The notes under the pieces are model-generated. The model made no database searches, was not told where the DNA came from, and saw only the letters and a list, made by a program, of their open reading frames with translations. Shown here one piece after another: positions 36,678 through 45,988 of a stretch of 64,000 nucleotides of DNA. The translations under genes were made by a program, and so were the position numbers. Source of the stretch: Dyadobacter sp. CY326 (GTDB lineage Bacteria > Bacteroidota > Bacteroidia > Cytophagales > Spirosomataceae); the NCBI RefSeq assembly GCF_021390515.1, contig NZ_JAJUXI010000003.1:372001-436000 (forward strand). Direction: 5' to 3'. Each line of letters starts with the position of its first letter. Positions within the stretch are counted from its first letter, which is position 1.

Positions 36678-38338
36678 TATACTTCATTTAAATACTGGTG
36701 AACAAAACTGATGGCCATGGAGCCTTCTCCAACTGCGGAGGTGACGCGGTTCATGGCGCCTGCGCGCACATCGCCTGCCGCGAAAATGCCTGGCGAACTT
36801 GTTTCGAGCAAATATGGGTCACGCTGGCCTTTCCAAACCTGACGGAAATTGTCGTAAGCTTTCATTTCCCTGCCGGTTTCAATGAAGCCTTTGTTATTTT
36901 TAATGATCTGTAAACCAACCCATTCTGTGTAAGGTTTAGCGCCGATGAAGATGAACAATGCATCGGCTGGGGCGTCACGCTCTTCACCTGTTTTGAGATC
37001 CACAAGCCTTAATCCTTCCAAATGCTCATTTCCGGTTGCCTGAATGATCTCCGTGCAACCCAAAATTGACACATTTTCTGTGTTCTTAATCTGATCGATC
37101 AGATAGGACGACATAGATGAGGAAAGGTCGGTTTTACGAACGATAATGTAAACGTTTTTTGCAAACTTGGACAAATACATCGCAGCCTGACCTGCCGAAT
37201 TACCGCCTCCAAGCACGTAAACGTCCTTATTTCCGCAAGAACTCGCTTCCGTGCTCGCCGCTCCGTAATAAATTCCTTTTCCTGTAAAATCTGCAATTCC
37301 CTTCGTTTCAAGCTTGCGATAATCTACACCGGTCGTGATAACCACAGCGCGACCATTGATTTCGGTCCCGTCTTCGAGCACGATGGTTTTGTATTGATCC
37401 TTTAATTTAATCTCCTTAACCGATTGTGGCGAGAGGAATTCGGTTCCAAAACGCGTTGCCTGCGTGATGGCTCTCCGCGTCAACTCCGAGCCGCTTAATC
37501 CCGAAGGGAAACCGAGATAATTCTCAATTCGCGAACTCGTTCCAGCCTGACCGCCAGGCGCTTTGCGCTCGATCAATAAAGTGCTTAATCCTTCGGAAGC
37601 GCCGTAAACAGAGGCCGCCAAGCCAGCCGGACCGGCTCCAATGATGATCACATCATAAATTTGCAGCTTAACCTTTGCATTCAAACCGATTTTAGAAGCG
37701 ACATCAATTAAAGAAGGCGTTTTCAAAACAGATCCGTCTTCAAAAATTACGGATGGAAAATCGGCTGATAAAAGTCCGTTTGTGCTGATAATTTGTTTAC
37801 CAATTTCACTCGAATTGGCATCCATCCATTGATATGGGACCAGGTTACCAGCCAAAAAATCTTTTATTTCGTGTGATTTGGGTGAAAACTGATATCCGAT
37901 AACCTTAATGCCGGTAAAATCGGGACGATAGTTGGCTTGCCAGTCATTAAGCAATTCATCGATCGCCGGATAAAGTTTTTCCTCTGGCGGGTCCCACGGT
38001 TTCATCAGATAATAATCAAGCTGAACGTCGTTGATGGCCTTAATCGCAGCATCCGTGTCTGAATAAGCGGTGAGCAGCACACGTTTTGCAAACGGAAATA
38101 GCACCATTGCCTTTTCCAGAAAATCAACGCCCTGCATTTCCGGCATCCGCTGATCGGACACGAAAATCGCCACTTCTTCCCCTTTATTTTGTAGTTCGAG
38201 CAAACTCTCCATCGCCTCTTTGACCGATAAAGTGCTCAAAACCCTGTATTTGTCCCGGTAGTGGGCTTTTAGATCCCGGCTAATCGCCCGTAAAACCTGT
38301 GGATCGTCGTCAATTGAAAAAATAATGGGCAAACCCAT
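36677..38338 (-). CDS. Response regulator fused to Grx-like and TrxR-like domains
   Basis: A 553-residue cytoplasmic fusion. Receiver (1-130) with D62 in SDQRMPEMQG and K113 in LMKPW. A glutaredoxin-like middle (143-220) has SPKS (152-155) where CPxC would stand. The C-terminal flavoprotein (226-553) has GAGPAGLAASVYG, GQAGTSSRIENYLGFP, LGGGNSAGQAAMYL and FAAGDVRAGAMNRVTSAVGE, so FAD and NAD(P)H sites look intact, but the CxxC pair of thioredoxin reductase is missing (GIYYGAASTEASSC). Databases usually name this a response regulator/thioredoxin-disulfide reductase; the residues argue against TrxR activity. It sits between the cNMP kinase gene and the UBP finger gene. Confidence 0.9.
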   Translation of the reverse strand: MGLPIIFSIDDDPQVLRAISRDLKAHYRDKYRVLSTLSVKEAMESLLELQNKGEEVAIFVSDQRMPEMQGVDFLEKAMVLFPFAKRVLLTAYSDTDAAIKAINDVQLDYYLMKPWDPPEEKLYPAIDELLNDWQANYRPDFTGIKVIGYQFSPKSHEIKDFLAGNLVPYQWMDANSSEIGKQIISTNGLLSADFPSVIFEDGSVLKTPSLIDVASKIGLNAKVKLQIYDVIIIGAGPAGLAASVYGASEGLSTLLIERKAPGGQAGTSSRIENYLGFPSGLSGSELTRRAITQATRFGTEFLSPQSVKEIKLKDQYKTIVLEDGTEINGRAVVITTGVDYRKLETKGIADFTGKGIYYGAASTEASSCGNKDVYVLGGGNSAGQAAMYLSKFAKNVYIIVRKTDLSSSMSSYLIDQIKNTENVSILGCTEIIQATGNEHLEGLRLVDLKTGEERDAPADALFIFIGAKPYTEWVGLQIIKNNKGFIETGREMKAYDNFRQVWKGQRDPYLLETSSPGIFAAGDVRAGAMNRVTSAVGEGSMAISFVHQYLNEV

Positions 38339-38373
38339 AGTCTAGTTATTATTTAAGGGTAATGAAATCTAAA

Positions 38374-39774
38374 TTATCCATTGATTGGGAAACACACAAG
38401 AAATTCTGTTTTGCCTGGTTCCGAATGCAGGGTCACACTTCCATGATGCTGTTTAATGATGCGTATCACCACATCCAGCCCCAATCCTGTCCCTTTTCCA
38501 ATGGCCTTGGTGGTAAAAAACGGATCAAATATTTTATTCTTAATCTCTGCCGGAATCCCCGGCCCATTGTCGCAGATCGAAACCTTCACAAATTCCTTAT
38601 CCCTGTGCGTAATGATGTGCAACTCCGGATTCGGTTGATTTTCCAAGGCATCTATCGCATTGTCTATCAGGTTCGTCCACACTTGGTTTAGCTCCCCAAC
38701 CATCACCATCACATGCGGAATGGTGGTATCAAACTCCTCCGTAACCTTAATATTACCCTTTTTCAACTTATAATTAAGCATCGTAAGTGTATTTTTGATG
38801 CCGGTGTGAATGTCTGTGATTTCTCTTTCTCCACCTCTATCCATGTGCGTGAAGGTCTTTACAGAACCAACCAGATCGGCAATGCGCTTGGAAGCTTCCT
38901 GAATGTCAGCGACCATGCGTTCCGTGGTAAGGTTGTTATTCATCCAGAGCAGGATCGGCGAGAAATCGTCTTTGTTGATTTTGCTTTTCAAATCCTCCAA
39001 GTCCTCTTCTGTAAGGCCGAATTCAACAATATTTTCTGCAATGTCCTCGCATCCGTTGATATTGTTCGCGTCCAGCCAGTCAAGCACTTCGTCCTCCCGC
39101 TCCGACCTTTGCATCATGCTGAGCACAGGCCTGTTCGTGTTCCCCATGATCGACGTCATTTTCTCGTTGATCAGTTCCACTTCGTCCGGAGAAAGGTGAA
39201 TGGAAATCAGTTTTTTGAATGCTCCCGGCTGCAATAAAAGGTGTTTTTTGAGAGAATCCGAGCCACGGACAATGGCTGCTGCCGGATTATTCAGCTCATG
39301 GGCAAGGCCTGCAGACAGCTTGCCTAATGCCATCATTTTTTCATTTTGCTGTTCGAGCTCGGTGAACTCCCGCACGCGGGACGTCATCACGATCACGAGT
39401 GCCTGCGTGAGTTCATAATGCGAAACAATGAGCTCGCGCATCTGATCTGCCGGGAAAGTCATGAGCTGGGTCAGCTCCGTGCATTGCCCGTAAGCCACAC
39501 CCACTTTACCTCTTGAAAAAGGCAATGTGCCGGTTACGGTCCCCGGAAGCAATTCGGCGATAAATAATTTTGTATTGTTTTGAATGCGATACAACTCAAT
39601 GCGCCCAGAGATAACCACATGTGTTCCTTTGAGCGGCTCGCCGGGCGAGGTCATTAGCTCGCCTTCCGGCAATTCGTAATGTGCGCTCTTATCAATCAAC
39701 CATTGCAGCTGGTCCTCAGGCACATCCTGAAAAATTTTATTTGATTTTAAATCAGCAACTTTAATATCCTTCAT
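38374..39774 (-). CDS. Cyclic nucleotide-binding-domain histidine kinase
   Basis: A 466-residue soluble kinase with no membrane helix. Residues 1-125 are a Crp-like cyclic nucleotide-binding beta-barrel ([20 protein letters not shown]). The DHp helix holds H159 in [14 protein letters not shown]. After a long helical insert (about 170-290) comes the ATPase domain with [10 protein letters not shown] (N-box), [18 protein letters not shown] (G1/F-box) and [11 protein letters not shown] (G2-box). Phosphate would go to the receiver of the fusion 35 bases downstream, the lone receiver and the NtrC protein. It is the first gene of the minus-strand signalling block. The inducer bound by the barrel is unknown. 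Confidence 0.92.
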   Translation of the reverse strand: MKDIKVADLKSNKIFQDVPEDQLQWLIDKSAHYELPEGELMTSPGEPLKGTHVVISGRIELYRIQNNTKLFIAELLPGTVTGTLPFSRGKVGVAYGQCTELTQLMTFPADQMRELIVSHYELTQALVIVMTSRVREFTELEQQNEKMMALGKLSAGLAHELNNPAAAIVRGSDSLKKHLLLQPGAFKKLISIHLSPDEVELINEKMTSIMGNTNRPVLSMMQRSEREDEVLDWLDANNINGCEDIAENIVEFGLTEEDLEDLKSKINKDDFSPILLWMNNNLTTERMVADIQEASKRIADLVGSVKTFTHMDRGGEREITDIHTGIKNTLTMLNYKLKKGNIKVTEEFDTTIPHVMVMVGELNQVWTNLIDNAIDALENQPNPELHIITHRDKEFVKVSICDNGPGIPAEIKNKIFDPFFTTKAIGKGTGLGLDVVIRIIKQHHGSVTLHSEPGKTEFLVCFPING

Positions 39775-39891
39775 TAGAGAAAAGGTTGGCGTAAGTCAAT
39801 CTCCTAATTTCGACATATTTGGGAATTTGAAGGCGATTTATTTACGCTAACCTTCCGAAATGAAGCTTGAAGCAACAGTCATCACGGCATG

Positions 39892-40383
39892 TTATGCGGC
39901 GCTTTCCGTCACAATGCGGTTGTAAATTTTATATTCCGGAAGTCCGGCAATGTGCTCGGCCAGGCTGATTTCAACCCAATCCCGGTTACTCTGATGCATG
40001 AAAACGCCGTTACAGGTTGGAAAAAGCAATTTCAAAGTTTCCATTGAAGCTTCGTCCATGTTGACTTCCTCATGTCCCAGCTCGGCAGCATGATAGTAAC
40101 CTGTGCACAAGCCCAGGGAAGTCTCAAACTCGATTTTTACCAAACTTCCTGAAAGTTCTTCCTGCACACTTTCGAAAATAATTTCCTCCCTCAGATCATC
40201 CGCAGTGCCCAAAGTTTCCTCTTGTTCGCCCAAAATATCAATGATTGCCATCTTAAAAATCACATTGGTTTGACGAGAACACTCAAAAAACCATTCCCAA
40301 AAATCGCTGCTGGCATTCGGTATGATTATTTTATTGTCGCCTTCCCATTTGATCTCGATATGACAGCAAGCAGCAATATTCAC
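39892..40383 (-). CDS. Hypothetical protein
   Basis: About 163 residues if GTG at 40383 is used, or 119 from ATG at 40251. I favour the longer form because HIEIKWEGDNKIII and ASSDFWEWFFECS, upstream of that ATG, read like real protein. The cost is a 24-base head-to-head overlap with the divergent DUF72 gene. The protein is acidic, without signal peptide; it ends in a region with MHQSNRDWVEISLAEHIAGL. I do not recognise a family. Its function is unknown and its neighbours (signalling block, DUF72) do not settle it. Confidence 0.6.
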   Translation of the reverse strand: MNIAACCHIEIKWEGDNKIIIPNASSDFWEWFFECSRQTNVIFKMAIIDILGEQEETLGTADDLREEIIFESVQEELSGSLVKIEFETSLGLCTGYYHAAELGHEEVNMDEASMETLKLLFPTCNGVFMHQSNRDWVEISLAEHIAGLPEYKIYNRIVTESAA

Positions 40384-41109
40384 ATTGGCACATCCGGATG
40401 GAGTTACAAGCATTGGAAAGAGATTTTTTATCCTGCCAAAATGAAGCCGACAGCATACATTGCACATTACGCCAGGCACTTTTCGGTTTCTGAATTAAAT
40501 GGAAGTTTCTACAAATTACCCAAGCAGGAAACGATAGCAAAATGGATCGCTATGGTGCCCGATGACTTTTTATTCTGCCCCAAGATGAGCCGCTTTCTGA
40601 GTCATATGAAAAAGCTGCACGATCCGGAAGAGCCATTACAGCGCTTTTTTTCCGTTTTCAGTCCTTTTGAAAAACATCTTGGCCCGGTGCTCGTCCAGCT
40701 TCCCGACAATGTGAGATTCAATGAAGCCGTGGTTCGGCCATTTTACGAAATTCTGCATTCAGACTATGCGCAATACAGATTTGCAATGGAAGTGCGCGAC
40801 GATTCCTGGTTCACGGACGAAAGCATTGCTTTAATGCGACAGTTTAAAATCATCCTGGTTACGGCGCAATCTGCCATTTATCCGTATCATGAAACCATCA
40901 CGGCAAAGGACATATTTTTCCGTTTCCATGGTCCCGAATCCCTTTACAGCTCATCTTACTCGGATGAGACTTTGCGGGAATATGCATTGAAATTTATCGA
41001 TTGGGTTAAACAGGGGCACATTGTGTGGGCATTTTTCAATAATGATGTCCATGGACACGCCCTCCGAAACGGAGCAAAACTGAAAGAGCTGGTGAGCGAG
41101 CTCAGCTAA
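40360..41109 (+). CDS. DUF72 domain-containing protein
   Basis: A 249-residue TIM-barrel-like protein. IHIGTSGWSYKHWKEIFYP near the N-terminus, FSVSELNGSFYKLP, FLFCPKMSRFLSHMKKL, AMEVRDDSW and VWAFFNNDVHGHA are the family blocks. DUF72 (YecE) proteins have no proven reaction, though links with DNA repair genes are common. ATG at 40360 gives the normal start; the frame is open 46 codons further upstream but this part has no family match. ligD follows after 36 bases, consistent with a repair association. Confidence 0.92.
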   Translation: MTASSNIHIGTSGWSYKHWKEIFYPAKMKPTAYIAHYARHFSVSELNGSFYKLPKQETIAKWIAMVPDDFLFCPKMSRFLSHMKKLHDPEEPLQRFFSVFSPFEKHLGPVLVQLPDNVRFNEAVVRPFYEILHSDYAQYRFAMEVRDDSWFTDESIALMRQFKIILVTAQSAIYPYHETITAKDIFFRFHGPESLYSSSYSDETLREYALKFIDWVKQGHIVWAFFNNDVHGHALRNGAKLKELVSELS

Positions 41110-41145
41110 TACAAATCACATTGTTTCACTAAATCTTTTATCATC

Positions 41146-43887
41146 ATGAGTCTGGTCAAATACAATGAAAAGCGGTCCTTTGAAAAAACACCCGAACCAA
41201 AAGGTGGAAAAGCGGATTCGGAAGAATTGATTTTTGTGATACAAAAGCATCATGCGTCCAGGCTGCATTATGATTTCAGGCTGGAAATGGATGGTGTGTT
41301 AAAAAGCTGGGCTGTTCCGAAAGGTCCATCAACGGACCCTGCCACCAAGCGTTTGGCCATGATGGTGGAGGACCATCCTTACGATTACAAGGATTTTGAA
41401 GGGATTATTCCGGAAGGAAATTATGGCGCAGGAACTGTAATGGTCTGGGATGAGGGAACATATGAGCCACTGGAAGAAGCCAAAACTAAAAAAGACAAGG
41501 AAAAGATCATGCTGAAAGAGCTTGAATCGGGCTCGGTGAAGATTCGGATGAAGGGCAAGAAACTGAAAGGTGAATTTGCGCTTGTCAAAACAAAAGGCAT
41601 GTCAGAAAACTCGTGGCTCCTGATCAAGCATAAGGATAAATTTGCTTCTGACGCGGACATTACGGAGAAAGACAAATCTGTGATTTCCAATAAAACATTG
41701 GACGCCATCAAAGCGACCAGCGACAATATTTACGGCGAGCCTAAGCAAGATGAAAAGGCCAAAACTAAGAAGAAAGAAGACGAAGAGGAAGAAAAGCCGG
41801 CTGCGCCCGTAGATGAATATCTGGAAAAAGAAAAAGACGATAAATCGAATGAGCCAAGCGCGGCAACAATTTTGAAAAAAGCCAAAAAAGGCAAGTTTCC
41901 GGAAGAATTTACGCCGATGCTCGCTACGCTTGTCGACGCTCCATTTGACGATCCTGGCTGGGAATATGAAGTAAAGTGGGATGGTTATCGTGCCATTGCG
42001 TACATGCATGACGGTCAGCTGGAATTGAAATCAAGGAATAAAAAATCGTTTAAGGAGAAGTTTTATCCGATTTATGATGGCTTATGTAAATGGAAAAAGA
42101 ATGCTGTTATCGACGGCGAAATTGTGGTGATCAATGACGAAGGCCACTCGGATTTTGGTGCATTGCAAAACTGGCGCAGCGAAGCCGATGGCGAATTGGT
42201 TTACTATGTTTTTGATATTTTATGGCTCGATGGCAAAAGTCTGGTCGACCTGCCCTTGACCGAACGGAAGGCCATCCTGCAAAGCATTGTTACCGAAGAC
42301 AGTCCGGTGAGAATCGGTTATAGCGTTGCTGCTGAGGGAACTGCCTTTTACGAAGCCGCAAAAGGAATGGGACTGGAAGGAATTATTGCCAAAAAATCGG
42401 ACAGCATTTACCATCTGGGTTTGCGGACGAATGATTGGTTGAAGATCAAAGTGAACAAGCGGCAGGAAGTGGTTGTTGCCGGATACACACGCAATGCAGG
42501 CACAGCAAAGCATTTTAGCGCCTTAATATTAGCCGTTTATGACAATGGTGTGCTGCAATATGCCGGAAAAGTCGGGACGGGTTTTAAGGATAAACAGCAA
42601 AAGGAGATGCTCGAACTCTTCAAGCCATTGGAGACAAAAGAAAGTCCGTTCAAAGAAACGCCGGATTACAATAAGCCATCCCGATTCCGCCCCAACCCGC
42701 CAAAAGCCAATGCAACCTGGCTGAAACCAGAGCTTGTGTGTGAGATCAGTTTTGCTGAAATAACTTCGGACGGTGTTTTCAGACATCCATCTTTTGAAGG
42801 AATGCGGGAAGACAAAAAAGCCAAAGACGTAGTTCGGGAAATAGAAACACCGACCAAGGCGGCCGTTAAGGAGGAACCAGATGCACCTGCAAAGGAAACG
42901 AAAGCTGTCAAAAATGATGAAGTCATTAAAAAGCCTGCCAAATCAAAACGCAAAACGCTTTTAAACCCGACCGATGAATCGCAGGTCAGGAAAATTAATG
43001 GGAATGAGGTTAAATTTTCAAATCTGAGCAAAATATTCTGGTATCAGGAAAAACTGACCAAGCGAGATTTGGTTAACTATTATTATCAGGTTGCGCCATA
43101 CATTTTGCCTTATCTCGAAAAAAGGCCGCTTTCGCTCAATCGCTTCCCGAATGGCATTGAAGGCAAAAGTTTTTATCAAAAAGACGTGACCGGAAAAGTG
43201 CCTTCCTGGGTCGAAACATTTCCTTACAAGTCTAATGGCGAGGAACAGGAAAAAAACTTCATGATCTGCAACGATGAAGCTGCATTGCTCTACATGGCCA
43301 ATCTGGGCTGCATAGATGTAAATCCCTGGAATAGCCGGACCGACAAGCCGGATAATCCCGACTGGTGTTTGCTGGATCTTGACCCGGACACGACAAATAC
43401 ATTTGAACAAGTTATTGAAACGGCACTGGCCATCAAGCAGTTGCTCGATTCGTTAAAAATTCCGTCTTACTGCAAAACTTCCGGCTCCACGGGACTGCAC
43501 ATTTACATTCCGCTGGGTGCAAAATATTCCTATGATCAATGTCAGCTTTTTGCGCAATGGGTTGCCAGTCAGGTGCAGCAGGAATTGCCGGAATTTACCA
43601 GCATTGAGCGCATGACTAAAAACAGGAAGGGAAAATTATACATTGATTATCTGCAAAACCGCCCGAAAGCAACGCTTGCGGCTCCTTATTCGGTTCGCCC
43701 GAAGCCTGGCGCGACGGTTTCGATGCCATTGCATTGGGATGAGGTGAAGATTGGATTGCAATTGAGACACTTTACCATCTTGAATGCATTGGACAGGCTT
43801 GATATTGAAGGAGATCTCTTTAAGCCGGTTTTGGAGAAAGGCATTGATCTTGAAGCCATTATCGGTCAAATCGACACTGCGGAATGA
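41146..43887 (+). CDS. ligD: DNA ligase D (LigD)
   Basis: A 913-residue three-domain NHEJ enzyme in the order phosphoesterase-ligase-polymerase. Residues ~25-160 are the 3'-phosphoesterase (QKHHASRLHYDFRLEMDGVL, PEGNYGAGTVMVWDEG). A Lys/Glu-rich linker (~200-250) leads to the ligase with the adenylated lysine K277 in YEVKWDGYRAI and motif EGIIAKKSDS. After a second basic linker (~560-610) comes the primase-polymerase: FYQKDVTGKVP, LLDLDPDTTNTF with the metal-binding Asp pair, and TSGSTGLHIYIPL. It repairs double-strand breaks with Ku, which is not encoded in the window. Confidence 0.95.
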   Translation: MSLVKYNEKRSFEKTPEPKGGKADSEELIFVIQKHHASRLHYDFRLEMDGVLKSWAVPKGPSTDPATKRLAMMVEDHPYDYKDFEGIIPEGNYGAGTVMVWDEGTYEPLEEAKTKKDKEKIMLKELESGSVKIRMKGKKLKGEFALVKTKGMSENSWLLIKHKDKFASDADITEKDKSVISNKTLDAIKATSDNIYGEPKQDEKAKTKKKEDEEEEKPAAPVDEYLEKEKDDKSNEPSAATILKKAKKGKFPEEFTPMLATLVDAPFDDPGWEYEVKWDGYRAIAYMHDGQLELKSRNKKSFKEKFYPIYDGLCKWKKNAVIDGEIVVINDEGHSDFGALQNWRSEADGELVYYVFDILWLDGKSLVDLPLTERKAILQSIVTEDSPVRIGYSVAAEGTAFYEAAKGMGLEGIIAKKSDSIYHLGLRTNDWLKIKVNKRQEVVVAGYTRNAGTAKHFSALILAVYDNGVLQYAGKVGTGFKDKQQKEMLELFKPLETKESPFKETPDYNKPSRFRPNPPKANATWLKPELVCEISFAEITSDGVFRHPSFEGMREDKKAKDVVREIETPTKAAVKEEPDAPAKETKAVKNDEVIKKPAKSKRKTLLNPTDESQVRKINGNEVKFSNLSKIFWYQEKLTKRDLVNYYYQVAPYILPYLEKRPLSLNRFPNGIEGKSFYQKDVTGKVPSWVETFPYKSNGEEQEKNFMICNDEAALLYMANLGCIDVNPWNSRTDKPDNPDWCLLDLDPDTTNTFEQVIETALAIKQLLDSLKIPSYCKTSGSTGLHIYIPLGAKYSYDQCQLFAQWVASQVQQELPEFTSIERMTKNRKGKLYIDYLQNRPKATLAAPYSVRPKPGATVSMPLHWDEVKIGLQLRHFTILNALDRLDIEGDLFKPVLEKGIDLEAIIGQIDTAE

Positions 43888-44068
43888 CTCGTTGTGCAAT
43901 TCATTTTACACGCAAACAGTAACTCTGCGGCAGCGCTACGAAATAATTGAAAAAAATCTGATAACATAACGTTCAAAATTAATGCAATTTGATTTTTAAA
44001 ATATAAATTGTCATCCTATACTCCACGTTGCATCTATAAGAAAAGCCCGAAAACTAAAATTCAAAATC

Positions 44069-45979
44069 ATGGATTTCAGCATGATTAGTGGAATGGTAGA
44101 CCCTGACTACCTGAGTAGAATGTATGAAACGCAGCGCATTGCGCGTGTTGGGAGTTGGGACGCTGACGTAACGAATCAAGCAATTGTATGGTCTGATGTG
44201 GTCAAGGAAATCCACGAAGTCGATGCGGATTATCAGCCGGATTTCGTGGCCGTCATGTCGTTTTTCAAAAAAGAAAATCACCGTTCGCGACTGCTTCGCG
44301 CGATTCGTGAGATTATTTACAATGGGTCTGTCTTCGACATTGAGCTAGAAATCACCACTGCAAAGGGGAATGAGCGCTGGATCAGAATTACTGGTCGCGC
44401 GGAAACACGGGATGGCGTTTGTGTTCGTATATACGGTGCTGTGCAGGACATTCACGACCGCAAAATGATGGAATGCGCGCTTGTGCAATCGCGTAACCGC
44501 TTTGAATCTTTGCTTCAAACCGTTGACGGGATTGTGTGGGAAGCGAACGCAGCGACTTTCGAATTTACATTTATAAGTGATCAGGTTCAAAACATTCTCG
44601 GATATTCACCAGATCAATGGATGAGCGCCCCCGATTTTTGGCAAAACCACATTCATCCTGAGGATCGTGGGCACGCACTTGCAATCTGCCATACGCACAC
44701 GCTAGCTGGCAAAAACCATGTTTTTGATTATCGCATGATTGCCGCCGATGGCAGGATTGTCTGGATCAAAGACATTGTGGCGGTGATTAAATCGGATGGT
44801 TCGCCTACACTTCTGCGCGGTGTCATGGTGGACGTTACAGAAACCAGGCGGTTTGAGATTCTGGAATATCTTGAACAAACCGTGCTGAAACTGAACTCTC
44901 CAAAAGAACGATCACTGGAACGCATATTGTCAGAATATTTACTTGGAATAGAGCAAATATATCCGCGCATGAAATGCTCCATTTTGGAAATTGTCAATGG
45001 CAAATTACGCAACTGGGCCTCGCCCAGCCTGCCCGCCGCTTACATTGCCAGCATTGAAGGCCTTTCCATTGGAGAAAGGGCCGGCTCGTGTGGAACAGCA
45101 GCTTTTCGGAAGGAAAAAGTTATTGCCAGCGACATTGCCAATGATCCCATATGGAGTGATTTTACACATCTCGCGCTTCCATTTGACTTGCGTGCATGCT
45201 GGTCACACCCGATTTTTGACTCCGAAGGCGGGGTAACTGCCACGTTTGCCATTTATTACGATCATGTCAAAGAACCGGGTGAAGATGAATTGAAGGTTAT
45301 TGACCGGGCAGTCGGAATTCTGAAATTGATTTTCGAAAACAAAAAAAATTCCGAGATCATCAACATGAGCCGCTCACGTCTCGGAAAATATGTGGATGCG
45401 CTGAAAAAAAGCAATGAGCGATATCAGCTTGTTAACAAGGCCACAAACGATGCAATTTATGACTGGGACATTCTCAGGGACCACACCGAATGGGGCGACG
45501 GCTTCGAGCGGCTTTTTGGCTTTAATTTTAACAACAAGGCATTTCAGTTGAATGACTGGCTGGAAAAAGTGCATCCCAATGATCGGCATGACGTCCAAAA
45601 TGACCTGATTAATCATTTAACCGACGCCTCAAAAAGCAATTGGACAGGCAATTACCGGTTTATCAAGGCTGACGGCACATATGCTTATGTGGAAGAAAAC
45701 GGTTACATTTTACGTGATTCGGATGGCAATCCAACCCGCATGATCGGTGTGCTGCGTGACATTACGCGCCAGAAACAGGAAGAACACAAATTTCAGGAAA
45801 TTGCGCATATGCAGTCGCACGTTGTGAGAGCGCCCCTTGCGCGGGTGATGGGACTTGTTGACCTGATCAAAAACTATCCGCACACTGACATTGAAAAGCA
45901 GGAACTGCTGGATCATTTGCTCATATCAGCCAAGCATCTGGATGAAATTATCCGCGACATTTCGGAGAAAACTGCCTGA
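44069..45979 (+). CDS. PAS/GAF sensory protein ending in a DHp-like segment
   Basis: A 636-residue cytoplasmic sensor. Two PAS domains with PAC regions (about 15-130, 135-265), a GAF domain (about 270-430; GERAGSCGTAAFRKEKVIAS), a third PAS (about 445-570) and a final helical segment (about 575-633) with AHMQSHVVRAPLARVMGLVDL, which resembles a HisKA phosphoacceptor helix. No ATP-binding (HATPase) domain follows; the frame stops cleanly. Similar short proteins occur in Bacteroidota. It might be phosphorylated in trans or only dimerise. Ligands are unknown. The gene stands alone after ligD. Confidence 0.85.
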   Translation: MDFSMISGMVDPDYLSRMYETQRIARVGSWDADVTNQAIVWSDVVKEIHEVDADYQPDFVAVMSFFKKENHRSRLLRAIREIIYNGSVFDIELEITTAKGNERWIRITGRAETRDGVCVRIYGAVQDIHDRKMMECALVQSRNRFESLLQTVDGIVWEANAATFEFTFISDQVQNILGYSPDQWMSAPDFWQNHIHPEDRGHALAICHTHTLAGKNHVFDYRMIAADGRIVWIKDIVAVIKSDGSPTLLRGVMVDVTETRRFEILEYLEQTVLKLNSPKERSLERILSEYLLGIEQIYPRMKCSILEIVNGKLRNWASPSLPAAYIASIEGLSIGERAGSCGTAAFRKEKVIASDIANDPIWSDFTHLALPFDLRACWSHPIFDSEGGVTATFAIYYDHVKEPGEDELKVIDRAVGILKLIFENKKNSEIINMSRSRLGKYVDALKKSNERYQLVNKATNDAIYDWDILRDHTEWGDGFERLFGFNFNNKAFQLNDWLEKVHPNDRHDVQNDLINHLTDASKSNWTGNYRFIKADGTYAYVEENGYILRDSDGNPTRMIGVLRDITRQKQEEHKFQEIAHMQSHVVRAPLARVMGLVDLIKNYPHTDIEKQELLDHLLISAKHLDEIIRDISEKTA

Positions 45980-45988
45980 ATTTCAATT

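Noticed and set aside
36677..38338. Functional thioredoxin reductase reading of the receiver fusion
   Set aside because: No CxxC in the flavoprotein and SPKS in place of CPxC in the glutaredoxin-like part.
38713..39237. 174-codon plus-strand open frame
   Set aside because: Antisense shadow of the histidine kinase gene, which carries all kinase motifs.
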